Shown here piece by piece: positions 49,723 to 58,448 of a stretch of 64,000 bases of DNA. The translations under genes were made by a program, and so were the position numbers. Source of the stretch: Phenylobacterium sp. SCN 70-31 (GTDB lineage: Bacteria > Pseudomonadota > Alphaproteobacteria > Caulobacterales > Caulobacteraceae); NCBI RefSeq assembly GCF_001724605.1, contig NZ_MEEX01000004.1, forward strand, positions 396,762-460,761, read 5' to 3'. The notes beneath the pieces were generated by a model, which had not been told where the DNA came from, searched no databases, and saw nothing but the letters and a program-made list of their open reading frames with translations. Within the stretch, counting starts at the first letter, position 1. Every line of letters begins with the position of its first letter.

Positions 49723-50703
49723 TCACGTTAGGGGTTCCACGTCCACGGGCTGACCGGGCGAGAGGCGGCCAGAGGGGAGGGGCGAGGGGCGGGCCTCCAC
49801 GAGATAGACCAGCCGGTCGCGGCTCTCGCGGCTGTAGATCACCGGCGGGGTGAACTCGGGCCGGGGGCTCACGAAGTCGATGGTGGCGGTGAGCCCGGCC
49901 GGGCAGCCGTCGCAGGTGAAGCGCACCTGCTGGCCCACGCGATAGGCGGCCCGCTGCGTTTCGGGCACGAAGAAGCGCACCTTGATCCGGTCGTCGGGGA
50001 TCAGGCTCAGGATCGGCTGGTTCGCCGGCGCCCACTCACCGGCCTGGAAGAACACCTCCTCCACCCGCGCGCGGACGGGCGCTTTCGGGGCCACGTCGGC
50101 CAGCCGGGCGTTGGCGCCGGCGACGGCGGCCCGCGCCTGGGCCACGCGGGCGTCGGCGGCGCGGATCTGGTCGGGACGGGCGGCCAGGGCGGCGGCGTCG
50201 CGACGGCGGCGGGCCTGGGTCGCGTCGGCGTCGGCCGCGTCCGCGGCGGCGCGCGCCGCGTCCAGCCGTGCGGGGGCATACCAGCCCCGGTCCGCCAGGG
50301 GCCGCACGCGGGCCAGGTCGGCGCGGGCGTCGCGGGCGCGGGCCTCGGCCGCCGCCACGGCGGCGTCCAGCGCGGCCAGCTCGACCGGCCGCTGACCCTT
50401 GCGGACGTCCTCGGCCTGAGCGTCGGCGGCGGCGGATTCGGCGGCGGCCTGTTCGGCGGCGGCGCGGACCTGAGCGGGGTCCACGACGAACAGCGTCTGT
50501 CCCGCCGTCACTTCCTGGCCGCGCACGACGGCCATCTCGCGCACCGTCCCCGCGACCGGTGCGGCGAGGTGCAGGGACTCGCCTTCCACATAGCCGGTCA
50601 GGGTGCGTGGCGCGCCCAGGCGCGGGGCCAGGACGACGACGGCCACCGTGGCCGCGCCGGCGGCGAGGAGGCCTGCCGCCAGCAGGCGTTGGCGCGACTT
50701 CAT
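49723..50703 (-). CDS. HlyD-family membrane fusion protein (YbhG-like)
   Basis: 326 residues. One N-terminal membrane helix (LLAAGLLAAGAATVAVVVLA) anchors it to the inner membrane. The lipoyl half-motif is HLAAPVAGTVREMAVVRGQEVTAGQTLFVVD. A very Ala-rich coiled-coil hairpin follows (about 95-215), then the barrel domain with KVRFFVPETQRAAYRVGQQV. The length matches YbhG. It links the ABC permease to an outer-membrane channel not present here. ATG 50703 overlaps the TetR stop (ATGA), so regulator and exporter are coupled. Confidence 0.88.
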   Translation of the reverse strand: MKSRQRLLAAGLLAAGAATVAVVVLAPRLGAPRTLTGYVEGESLHLAAPVAGTVREMAVVRGQEVTAGQTLFVVDPAQVRAAAEQAAAESAAADAQAEDVRKGQRPVELAALDAAVAAAEARARDARADLARVRPLADRGWYAPARLDAARAAADAADADATQARRRRDAAALAARPDQIRAADARVAQARAAVAGANARLADVAPKAPVRARVEEVFFQAGEWAPANQPILSLIPDDRIKVRFFVPETQRAAYRVGQQVRFTCDGCPAGLTATIDFVSPRPEFTPPVIYSRESRDRLVYLVEARPSPLPSGRLSPGQPVDVEPLT

Positions 50704-51335
50704 CGGACGCCCTCCCCAAGGATGCCGTTCAGGAACGTCTCGAGGTGCTGTCCGGCCAGGTCGGTCAGATCGAACGGGCGCGCGCCCACCGGCACGAAGG
50801 TCTCGCGCCACAGCACACCCATCAGGATCGGGGAGACCAGTTGCAGGGCGTAGGCGCGGGGGTCGCCCGCGCGGACCTGGCCGCGAAGCTGGGCGGTGGC
50901 GATCGCCTCGGTCGCGGCGCCCAGGGCCTTGGCCACCAGTTCGTCATGCCAGATGCGCGCCAGCTCGGGGAAGTTCCGCGCCTCGCCCACCACCATCTTC
51001 AGCACCCCGCCCAGCGACGTCCCGGCGGCCACGCCCACGAGCACCCCCAGGAGCTGTCGGATGAGGTCGGGGAAGGGGCCGGGATGCGCGCTCAGGATCG
51101 CCCGGAGCGCATCCAGGTTGGGCGCGATGGCCCGATCCACCACGGCGCGGAACACGTCCTCCTTGGTCTCGAAATAGAGATAGACGGCGCCCTTCGACAC
51201 GCCCGCGCGCCGGGCGATGTCGTCCAGCCGCGCGGCGGCGAACCCCTTCTCGGCGAAGACCTCCAGAGCCGCAGACACGATCTCGTCCGGCCGGTCGGCC
51301 TTGCGTCGACGGAATTTCGGCTGACCGGCGTCCAT
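50700..51335 (-). CDS. TetR-family regulator of the ABC exporter (CecR-like)
   Basis: 211 residues. The helix-turn-helix is at about 15-60: ALEVFAEKGFAAARLDDIARRAGVSKGAVYLYFETKED. Its recognition helix (VSKGAVYLYF) differs clearly from that of the two TetR proteins at 5442 and 12622, so it reads another operator. A perfect 26-base palindrome lies 14 bases upstream of the ATG at 51335; an in-frame ATG further up (51377) would start beyond that operator and is rejected. It leads the four-gene operon and is probably autoregulated, induced by a compound that the exporter removes. Confidence 0.9.
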   Translation of the reverse strand: MDAGQPKFRRRKADRPDEIVSAALEVFAEKGFAAARLDDIARRAGVSKGAVYLYFETKEDVFRAVVDRAIAPNLDALRAILSAHPGPFPDLIRQLLGVLVGVAAGTSLGGVLKMVVGEARNFPELARIWHDELVAKALGAATEAIATAQLRGQVRAGDPRAYALQLVSPILMGVLWRETFVPVGARPFDLTDLAGQHLETFLNGILGEGVR

Positions 51336-51348
51336 GTCGGCGATTTTT

Positions 51349-51374
51349 CTAATAACTGACCAGTCAGTTATTAG
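51349..51374. promoter_or_regulatory. Perfect 12-2-12 palindromic TetR operator
   Basis: The 12 bases CTAATAACTGAC, two spacer bases CA, then the exact inverted copy. Much more AT-rich than its surroundings, and containing the ACTGAC..GTCAGT core common to AcrR/CecR-type operators. It lies directly upstream of the TetR gene and probably overlaps the operon promoter. Confidence 0.85.
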
Positions 51375-51580
51375 CATTGGAAATGCGACCCCACAATGCG
51401 TCGATCCGGCCGACGGGGCGGCGACCGGTCGCAGGGTCGTTTTGACCGCTCTGCCTATTTTCTGCCCCGGTCCGACGCCAGGACCTCCCGCACCGTTGCG
51501 ACCGAACGCGACGTTCCCGTCAATCCGCCCTGAAGCCCGGCGACCGTCCGGCGAGGCGCATTTCGAGTGAAGGGCGCCTG

Positions 51581-52282
51581 ATGCCGCGTGGCGTACGTGC
51601 TAGATTTGTCGATATGGCCGAACGCCGGCCGCTTCTGCTGCTTTCCCTGATCGGACTCGTGACAACGGGCGCCGCCGCCGCCGCGCCGTTGAGCCAGCCC
51701 TACAATCGCGCCGCCCTGGCCAGCGCGGTGGAGCGGGCGGTCGGCGACATATCGGCCGCCGCGCCGCAGGAGCCGCCGATCCTCGAACGCGTCTGGGTCG
51801 GGCTGGACCTCGACGGCGACGGCCGCGGCGACTTCGTCAATCCGACCGGGCGCGAGCCGCGCACCGAAGACGCCTACGGCTTCGGCCACTTCGGCGCCCG
51901 CCGCGATGGCGGTGTGCGCCGGCACGAGGGCGTCGACTATGTCGCCCGCCCCGGCCAGGTCGTCGCTTCGCCGATCTCGGGCTACGTGACGAAGATCGGC
52001 TACGCCTATCCGGGCGAACAGAGCCTGATGTTCGTGGAGGTGACCAACCCGGCGCTACAGGTCGCCGCCCGCGTCTTCTACATCGACCCCGAGGTCGAGG
52101 TGGGCCAGGTCGTGGCGATGGGTCGTCCCATTGGCCGGGCGAAGTCGCTGCAGCGGAAGTATCCGGGCGGCATGACCGACCACGTCCACCTGGAGATCAT
52201 CGACCGGCGAGGCGCGCGCATCGACGCCCAGCAGATCATCACGGCCGAGCACCGCCCCGTGCAGGTCCAATCCGGGGATTGA
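51581..52282 (+). CDS. Exported M23-family peptidase (LytM domain)
   Basis: 233 residues. After a signal peptide (hydrophobic RPLLLLSLIGLVTTGAAAAA), a Ca-like acidic loop LDLDGDGRGDF precedes the peptidase domain. The zinc ligands are in RRHEGVDYVA (His and Asp) and DHVHLEI (HxH). YVARPGQVVASPISGYV is the typical M23 turn. It cleaves or modifies peptidoglycan cross-links in the periplasm, or activates amidases if inactive. Start ATG 51581 has AAGGG upstream; ATG 51614 lacks a ribosome site but would also give a signal peptide. Confidence 0.85.
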   Translation: MPRGVRARFVDMAERRPLLLLSLIGLVTTGAAAAAPLSQPYNRAALASAVERAVGDISAAAPQEPPILERVWVGLDLDGDGRGDFVNPTGREPRTEDAYGFGHFGARRDGGVRRHEGVDYVARPGQVVASPISGYVTKIGYAYPGEQSLMFVEVTNPALQVAARVFYIDPEVEVGQVVAMGRPIGRAKSLQRKYPGGMTDHVHLEIIDRRGARIDAQQIITAEHRPVQVQSGD

Positions 52283-52520
52283 GCCGGCGGCGGCCCGGGC
52301 CCGGCGCGTTCTCTGGGCATCCGATCCATGCGGGCGCGAGAAACGGATTCTGCAGGAACAAGGGCGAAACGAATCGCGTCCGAATCACCGACTCGCAATG
52401 ATTCAGGCTTCGTTCCCTACGAGATGTGGTGGTTGAATCGCGCCTCGGCACAAGTTGGCGCGCTGTCTAGGCTGACGCAACGGCCCCGTGGCACACAGGC
52501 GCCATGAGCCAGGAAACGCC

Positions 52521-53672
52521 GTGACCCAGGAAACCTTCCCCGAGATCCGCGAGGCCGTCCGCAAGCTGTGCGCGCGCTTCCCCGGCGGCTACTGGCGCGA
52601 GCTGGACCGAGAGCGGGCGTATCCGACCGCCTTCGTCCAGGCGCTGACCGAGGCCGGGTTCCTGTCGGTGCTCATCCCCGAAGAATACGGCGGCTCGGGC
52701 CTCGGCCTGGGGGCGGCGACGGCGGTGCTGGAGGAGATACACCGGTCCGGCTGCAACGGCGGCGCCTGTCACGCCCAGATGTACACGATGGGGACGGTGC
52801 TGAAGCATGGCACGCCGGCGCAGAAGCAGGCCTACCTGCCCAAGATCGCCACCGGCGAACTGCGGCTTCAGGCCTTCGGCGTGACCGAGCCCGACGCCGG
52901 CACCGACACCACCCGCATCACCACCTTCGCGAAGAAGGTCGGCGACAAGTATGTCGTGAACGGCCGCAAGCTGTGGATCAGCCGCGCCGAGCATTCCGAC
53001 CTGATGGTGCTGCTCTGCCGGACCTCGCCGCGCGACGAGGCCAAGACCTCGGCCGGGATGAGCGTGCTGCTGGTCGACATGCGCGAAGCCAGGGGCGCCG
53101 GCCTCACCATCACGCCCGTCCGCACCATGCTCAACCATGCCACGACCGAGCTGCTGTTCGAGGACCTGGAGGTCCCGGCCGAGAACCTGGTCGGCGAGGA
53201 GGGAAAGGGCTTCAAGTACATCCTGGACGGCATGAACGCCGAGCGGATCCTGATCGCGTCGGAGTGCATCGGCGACGCGAAGTTCTTCATCGACCGGGCC
53301 AGCCAGTACGCCAAGGATCGGGTCGTGTTCGGCCGGCCCATCGGCGAGAACCAGGGCGTTCAGTTCCCGCTGGCGCGCGCCTATGTCCAGATGACCGGCG
53401 CCAGCTTGATGGTGGACCGGGCGGCGGCGCTCTTCGAGGCGGGCGAACCCTGCGGGACCGAGGCCAACATGGCCAAGCTCACCGCGTCGGAGGCCAGCTG
53501 GTTCGCCGCCGACATGTGCCTGCAGACCCACGGCGGCTTCGGCTTCGCCGAGGAATACGACATCGAGCGGAAGTTCCGCGAGACCCGCCTCTACCAGGTG
53601 GCGCCCATCTCCACGAACCTCATCCTCAGCCACGTGGCCACCCACGTGCTCGGACAGCCGAAAAGCTTCTGA
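52521..53672 (+). CDS. Acyl-CoA dehydrogenase
   Basis: 383 residues. FAD and substrate segments are AFGVTEPDAGTDT and NGRKLWISRAEHSD; QTHGGFGFAEEYDIERKFRETR is the C-terminal helix signature. At the position of the medium-chain catalytic Glu (IYEGT) the sequence reads YQVAPIST, without Glu. E241 in MNAERIL lies where isovaleryl- and long-chain-type enzymes carry the base. So branched or bulky acyl-CoA substrates are likely. GTG 52521 follows AGGAA by five bases. It stands alone, convergent with the MFS gene. Confidence 0.88.
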   Translation: MTQETFPEIREAVRKLCARFPGGYWRELDRERAYPTAFVQALTEAGFLSVLIPEEYGGSGLGLGAATAVLEEIHRSGCNGGACHAQMYTMGTVLKHGTPAQKQAYLPKIATGELRLQAFGVTEPDAGTDTTRITTFAKKVGDKYVVNGRKLWISRAEHSDLMVLLCRTSPRDEAKTSAGMSVLLVDMREARGAGLTITPVRTMLNHATTELLFEDLEVPAENLVGEEGKGFKYILDGMNAERILIASECIGDAKFFIDRASQYAKDRVVFGRPIGENQGVQFPLARAYVQMTGASLMVDRAAALFEAGEPCGTEANMAKLTASEASWFAADMCLQTHGGFGFAEEYDIERKFRETRLYQVAPISTNLILSHVATHVLGQPKSF

Positions 53673-53697
53673 GCGGGACGGAGTCAGGATCCGGAGC

Positions 53698-55002
53698 TCA
53701 GACCCCGCCGCCTTCGTCGGCCTTCTCGATGGTGGCGATGGTGGCGGCCTCGCGGGAGGCCGGCTTGGGGTCGGCGTTCTTCAGCGCCGTGTTGCGGAAG
53801 GCATAGGCCAGCATGGCCGTCATCAGCGCCGTATTGATGAGGAACGGCAGCGGTCCGTAGTGCTGGTAGAGATAGACGAACAGCGGCGCCAGGATGACGT
53901 TGATGCCGTTCACGGCGGCGATCAGCCCGGCGACGCGGGCCTGTTCGCCAAGGCCCACGGCGATGGACGACCCGGCGGTGAACCCCGGCCGGGCGAAACC
54001 GAAGCCCAGACTGGAGATCGCATAACCGGCCACCACGCCGTAGTAGCCAGGCGACAGCGCGACGACCAGGTTGCCCAGCGCTGCGACCGCAACCCCCCAG
54101 CGCAGAAGCTGGCGCGGCGTCATTTCGAACATGCGGATCAGGCCCCACTGGGCCAGCAGACCGGCCACAGCCCCGAACATCATGGCGATGGCGATGAAGT
54201 ACTGCGCCTGGGCGGGCGACATCGACAGCTTGTCGATGATGAGGAAGCCGAGCGTCTGGGCCTGGGCCGTCTGGCAGGTGGCGACGATGAAGCCGTAGAC
54301 CAGGAAGGGCGTGACGCGCGGGTCGCGCCACAGGCTCGGTTCCTTCGCGCCGCCCACCACGGGGCGTCGCGGGCGCTGGGCTTCGGGCGCCACCTTCTGA
54401 TCGGGCAGCCAGCGCCAGACCACGAACAGCATGGCCAGCGCGATCATGGCGAAGGAATAGAGCGGCCCCGCCAGCCCCACGCCCGGCAGGATGAACAGAG
54501 GCGCCAGGAACGGACCCACCACCGTCCCCAGACCGAAGGCCCCGGCCAGGCTGGCCATCGCCTGGGTGCGGTTCTCGGGCGGCGTGCGCTCGGCGATATA
54601 GGCCTGGGTGGCGGGGTTGGCGGCGGCGCCGAAGAGGCCGAACAACGCCCGCGCCAACAGGAAGAAGACGAAGATCAGCATCGGCGGCGCGAGGTGGGCC
54701 AGGCCCGCGCTGACCACCAGGCCGCAGAGTGTCATGGAAGTCATGAATCCCGCCAGGCCCAGCATCATCAGCGGCTTGCGGCCGTGGCGGTCGGAAGCCC
54801 GCGCCCAGCCCGGCGAGGAGATGGCCCAGAGCAGCGCCGACAGCGAGAAAATCGCCGAGACCATCGCGTCGGGGATGCCGATCGAGCGTCCGATGGCCGG
54901 CAGGACCGAGATCAGGCCGGTGTTGCCCATCGCGGTCGCCGCCGAGACGCCGAAGATGATGGCGAACGAACGCCGCGGCAGGGCTGAGCCGGGATTGGAC
55001 AT
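53698..55002 (-). CDS. MFS transporter (TetA-like drug exporter group)
   Basis: 434 residues with 12 membrane helices. The helix 2-3 loop reads WARASDRHGRKPLM, the helix 4 region LFGLFGAAANPATQAYIAERTPPENRTQAMA, which resembles TetA/Bcr-type antiporters that swap a drug for a proton. Not close to the two MFS proteins of the catabolic region. The C-terminal tail is charged and cytoplasmic. The gene is convergent with the acyl-CoA dehydrogenase (25-base gap) and divergent from motA. Substrate is unknown. Confidence 0.85.
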   Translation of the reverse strand: MSNPGSALPRRSFAIIFGVSAATAMGNTGLISVLPAIGRSIGIPDAMVSAIFSLSALLWAISSPGWARASDRHGRKPLMMLGLAGFMTSMTLCGLVVSAGLAHLAPPMLIFVFFLLARALFGLFGAAANPATQAYIAERTPPENRTQAMASLAGAFGLGTVVGPFLAPLFILPGVGLAGPLYSFAMIALAMLFVVWRWLPDQKVAPEAQRPRRPVVGGAKEPSLWRDPRVTPFLVYGFIVATCQTAQAQTLGFLIIDKLSMSPAQAQYFIAIAMMFGAVAGLLAQWGLIRMFEMTPRQLLRWGVAVAALGNLVVALSPGYYGVVAGYAISSLGFGFARPGFTAGSSIAVGLGEQARVAGLIAAVNGINVILAPLFVYLYQHYGPLPFLINTALMTAMLAYAFRNTALKNADPKPASREAATIATIEKADEGGGV

Positions 55003-55142
55003 CGAGGAATGGCTTAAGGGCAGACGCGGCGGGCGGCAATGTGCGGCGGTGATCGGCGATCACCTTCGACTCCGCTCATCGAGACCCGATCACTGGGTAT
55101 TAAGCATTAACCGCCATCTTCCCCGCACCTCCGGGGGATTTC

Positions 55143-56012
55143 ATGTTCCAGATCATCGGCATCGTCCTGCTGTTCGCCATGGTGTTCGGCAGCTACCTGC
55201 TGCACGGCGGCAACATGGGCGTGATCCTGGCCACGCTGCCGTACGAGATGATGGCGATCCTGGGCGCCGGCGTGGCTGCGTTCCTGATCGGCAACTCGAT
55301 TCCGACGATCAAGGCGACGGGCGGCGGCTTCGCAAAGGTGTTCGCCGGGCCGAAATGGAAGGCGTCGGACTATCGCGACCTGCTGTCGCTGCTGTTCCTC
55401 CTGACCAAAACCATGAAGTCCAAGGGCGTAATCGCCCTGGAGAGCCACATCGAGAACCCCGGCGAGTCCACGATCTTCAACCGCTTCCCGAAGATCATGA
55501 AGGACCACTTCGCCATCGACTTCATCTGCGACACGCTGCGCATGATGACCATGAACCTCGAAGATCCGCATCAGGTCGAGGACGCCATGGAGAAGCAGCT
55601 CGAGAAGCACCACCACGAGGCGCTGGGCCCCGCGCATGCGCTCCAGCAACTCGCCGACGGTCTGCCTGCGTTGGGCATCGTGGCCGCCGTGCTGGGGGTC
55701 ATCAAGACCATGGGCGCCATCACCGAACCGCCCGAGGTTCTGGGCGGCATGATCGGCGGCGCTCTGGTGGGCACCTTCCTGGGCGTGTTCATGGCCTATG
55801 GCCTCGTCGGACCCATGGCCAACCGCCTCAACCAGATCGTCGAGGAGGAGGGGCTGTTCTACAAGATCATCCAGTCGGTGCTGGTGGCGCATCTGCACGG
55901 CAACGCCGCCCAGATCTCGGTCGAGATCGGCCGCGGCAACGTGCCTTCCGGGATGCAGCCGAGCTTCCTGGAGCTGGAAGAGGCCCTCTCGGCGATCCCG
56001 GCCGAAGCCTGA
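55143..56012 (+). CDS. motA: Flagellar motor stator protein MotA
   Basis: 289 residues with four membrane helices (about 2-20, 33-50, 170-190, 200-220) and a charged cytoplasmic loop. PALGIVAAVLGVIKTMG and GALVGTFLGVFMAYG hold the conserved helices 3 and 4, with the MotA Pro residues. It forms the proton channel of the flagellar motor with MotB, which is not adjacent here; in Caulobacter the two genes are also unlinked. GGGGG precedes the ATG. A TTAAGCATTAACC lies about 40 bases upstream. Confidence 0.95.
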   Translation: MFQIIGIVLLFAMVFGSYLLHGGNMGVILATLPYEMMAILGAGVAAFLIGNSIPTIKATGGGFAKVFAGPKWKASDYRDLLSLLFLLTKTMKSKGVIALESHIENPGESTIFNRFPKIMKDHFAIDFICDTLRMMTMNLEDPHQVEDAMEKQLEKHHHEALGPAHALQQLADGLPALGIVAAVLGVIKTMGAITEPPEVLGGMIGGALVGTFLGVFMAYGLVGPMANRLNQIVEEEGLFYKIIQSVLVAHLHGNAAQISVEIGRGNVPSGMQPSFLELEEALSAIPAEA

Positions 56013-56197
56013 TTTCACCACCCTGCGATGGCCCCGATCCCCTAGGGGGCGAAAAAGTGATCACAAGTCCGTGATTTTGGCCTTGCTATCACGGCCGCGT
56101 GAGGGGTATCTCTATCGGCGCGTCGGGGGGTCAAGTTCGCCCGTTGTCTGGGGGAATTCCGGCCGGCGCCTGACACACCGACCAGAGGACTACGGAC

Positions 56198-56461
56198 ATG
56201 ACCAAGCAATTTCTGATCGCCGCCGCTGCGTTCTCGCTGCTGGGCGTCGCCGCCTGCCAGCCGAAGGCCGAAGAAGCCGCCCCGGCCGAAGCCCCCGCCG
56301 CTGAAGCCGCCGCCGACGCCGCGACCGCCGCTGCCGGCGCTGCTGACGCCGCCGCCGACGCCGCGACCGCCGCTGCGGGCGCCGCCGCCGACGCCGCCGC
56401 TCCGGCCGCCGACGCTGCTGCTCCGGCCGCCCCGGCCGCCGAAGCTCCGGCCGCGAAGTAA
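56198..56461 (+). CDS. Small Ala-rich lipoprotein
   Basis: 87 residues. A lipoprotein signal ends in the lipobox VAAC (Cys about 20). The mature part is nearly all Ala, Asp, Glu, Pro and Thr, made of degenerate repeats such as AADAATAAAGAADA. At DNA level the units are also similar, indicating tandem duplication. It would be an extended, acidic, disordered or helical tether on the membrane. A strong terminator follows, so it is a monocistronic, probably abundant transcript. No function can be assigned; it may be a Lpp-like spacer. Confidence 0.75.
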   Translation: MTKQFLIAAAAFSLLGVAACQPKAEEAAPAEAPAAEAAADAATAAAGAADAAADAATAAAGAAADAAAPAADAAAPAAPAAEAPAAK

Positions 56462-56494
56462 GACGCGCGCCGCGACGCGACAAGCGTTACGGAA

Positions 56495-56521
56495 GGGCCG
56501 CCCCTCGGGGCGGCCCTTTTT
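56495..56521 (+). terminator. Rho-independent terminator after the Ala-rich lipoprotein
   Basis: A perfect 10-base stem, GGGCCGCCCC and complement, with a two-base TC gap is followed by five T residues. It lies 34 bases after the lipoprotein stop. Confidence 0.88.
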
Positions 56522-56554
56522 CGTTGCCTGCCCTCTCGCGGTCCGGATGCACCC

Positions 56555-58384
56555 TTGGCGCACGATCCCGACAGCCCCCCGATGTGGTCTCCCTTGACGT
56601 GGACCGACGGCGGGCTGCCGCGCTCGCGCCTCTTCGGCGACGTCTACTTCTCGGCCGAGGACGGGCTGGCCGAGACGCGTGCGGTCTTTCTGGCGGGCTG
56701 CGGCCTGCCCGACGCCTGGGCGGGACGCCGCCGGTTCGTGGTCGGCGAACTGGGCTTCGGGACGGGACTCAATATCGTGGCCTTGCTCGACATGTGGCGA
56801 GCGCACAGGCCGCGGGGCGGCACGCTGCACGTCTTTTCGGTGGAGGCCCATCCGCTCGCGGCTGAGGACGCCGCCCGCGCGCTGGGGCGCTGGCCCGAAC
56901 TGGGTCCGGTCGCAGACCTGCTGATCGCCCGCTGGCCGGGGCGGGCGCGAGGGCGTCATCGGGTGTCGCTGCCCGAGTTCCACGCGACCCTGGACCTGGC
57001 GACCCTGGACGTGATTCCGGCGCTGGCCGGCTGGAGCGGGCAGGCGGACGCCTGGTTCCTGGACGGCTTCGCGCCCGCGGCCAATCCGGAGATGTGGAGC
57101 GACGAAGTCCTCGCCCTGGTGGCGGCGCGCACGGCGCCGGGCGCGAGGGCGGCCACCTTCACCGTCGCGGGCCAGGCTCGCCGTGGCCTGGCGGCGGGCG
57201 GCTTCATGGTGGAGAAGCGCCCCGGCTTCGGACGCAAGCGCGAGCGGCTGGAGGCCCGACGGCCCGGCGCCGCCGTCGACCCCCGATCCCCGCGGCGGGT
57301 GGCCGTCGTGGGCGCGGGCGTCGCCGGCGCGGCGATGGCGCGGGCGCTGCGCGATCTGGGGGTCGAGGCGCAGGTTTTCGAGGCCGAACGCCCGGGGGCG
57401 GGCGGTTCGGGCAATCCGGCGGCCCTGGTGACGCCGCGGCTGGACGCCGGCCTGGGCGTCGCCGCGCAACTCTTCGCCCAGGCGTTCGGCCGGGCCGTCC
57501 GCCTCTATCGCGGCGTCCCGGGCGCGGTCATCGGGGAGGGGGTGCTGCAACTCGCCGCCGCCGAACGGGACCCGGCGCGGTTCGCGAAAATCGCCGGCGC
57601 CGACCTGTTCGAGCCCGGCTCGATGACACGGCTGTCCCCGGAGGCCGCCGCCGCGCGACTGGGAGAATCCACGCCCGCCGCGCTGGAGCAGGCGCAGGCC
57701 CTGGTGGTCGATCCCGCCGCGATCCTGGCGGCCTGGGTCGGCCAGGTGACGCCGGTGCGGATCGCGCGCCTGGCGGGAGACGAGAGGGGTTGGGCGCTGT
57801 ACGACGCCGAGGGTCGCACGGTCGCCGAGGCCGACGCCGTGGTCCTGGCCAATGCGAATGCGGCCTGCGACCTGGTCGCGGGCCTGACGCCGCCGTCCCT
57901 GCCTCTGGCGCCTCTGCCTCTGGCGCCCGTGCGCGGTCAGGCGAGCTGGACCGTCGATGGTGCGCAGAGCCCTGCGGCGGCCTGGGGCGGCTATGTGCTG
58001 TCCACCCGCGAGGGCGTCCTGTTCGGGGCCACCCACGACCGGGGCGACACCGGGCTGGACGTCCGCCAGGCCGACCACGCCCGAAATCTGCAACTCCTGG
58101 CGCGCGCCTTGCCGGGACGGGCGGCGGCGGTCGTCCCGGAAGCCCTGCGCGGGCGGGCCTCGATCCGCGCGGTCACACCCGACCGGCTGCCGCTGGCGGG
58201 AGCCTGGGGGGACGACGGCCTGTTCGTGCTGGCCGGTCTCGGTTCGCGGGGGTTCAGCTTCGCGCCGCTCCTGGCCGAGCATCTGGCGGCGGACATCGCA
58301 GGCGTCCCATCGCCCCTGGATGCGGCGGCCGTGGCGCTGGTCGCGCCCGATCGGTTCATGCGACGTTCAGCGCGCCGTTCCTAG
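56555..58384 (+). CDS. mnmC: tRNA 5-methylaminomethyl-2-thiouridine biosynthesis bifunctional protein MnmC
   Basis: 609 residues, two domains. The N-terminal methyltransferase (about 1-235) has SRLFGDVYFS, the SAM loop VGELGFGTGLN and the catalytic-region WFLDGFAPAANPEMW. The C-terminal FAD oxidoreductase starts VAVVGAGVAGAAMARAL (about 250) and ends with VLAGLGSRGFSFAPLLAEHLA. Together they turn cmnm5s2U34 into nm5s2U and then mnm5s2U in tRNA anticodons. The start appears to be TTG 56555 without a good ribosome site; ATG 56582 is the other candidate. It follows the terminator by 34 bases. Confidence 0.92.
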   Translation: MAHDPDSPPMWSPLTWTDGGLPRSRLFGDVYFSAEDGLAETRAVFLAGCGLPDAWAGRRRFVVGELGFGTGLNIVALLDMWRAHRPRGGTLHVFSVEAHPLAAEDAARALGRWPELGPVADLLIARWPGRARGRHRVSLPEFHATLDLATLDVIPALAGWSGQADAWFLDGFAPAANPEMWSDEVLALVAARTAPGARAATFTVAGQARRGLAAGGFMVEKRPGFGRKRERLEARRPGAAVDPRSPRRVAVVGAGVAGAAMARALRDLGVEAQVFEAERPGAGGSGNPAALVTPRLDAGLGVAAQLFAQAFGRAVRLYRGVPGAVIGEGVLQLAAAERDPARFAKIAGADLFEPGSMTRLSPEAAAARLGESTPAALEQAQALVVDPAAILAAWVGQVTPVRIARLAGDERGWALYDAEGRTVAEADAVVLANANAACDLVAGLTPPSLPLAPLPLAPVRGQASWTVDGAQSPAAAWGGYVLSTREGVLFGATHDRGDTGLDVRQADHARNLQLLARALPGRAAAVVPEALRGRASIRAVTPDRLPLAGAWGDDGLFVLAGLGSRGFSFAPLLAEHLAADIAGVPSPLDAAAVALVAPDRFMRRSARRS

Positions 58385-58448
58385 CCTGGGACCGCGTCTC
58401 CATGTTACGCGCTCCGGGGGGAGATACTGGGGCCAGAGGACCTCGACC

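Noticed and set aside
51336..51377. Longer N-terminus of the TetR regulator at 50700
   Set aside because: The extra codons are made entirely of the 12-2-12 palindrome and its flank, which is better explained as the operator.
52336..52400. GATTC and GGAAC elements upstream of the acyl-CoA dehydrogenase as another operator copy
   Set aside because: Spacing and order do not match the seven-site consensus; several invariant bases are missing.
55105..55125. CtrA-type box upstream of motA
   Set aside because: TTAAGCATTAACC has only three bases between the TTAA halves instead of the seven in the Caulobacter CtrA consensus; at most a half-site.
56280..56461. CRISPR-like tandem repeat
   Set aside because: The repeats are inside a coding frame for an Ala-rich lipoprotein, with no spacers or cas genes.
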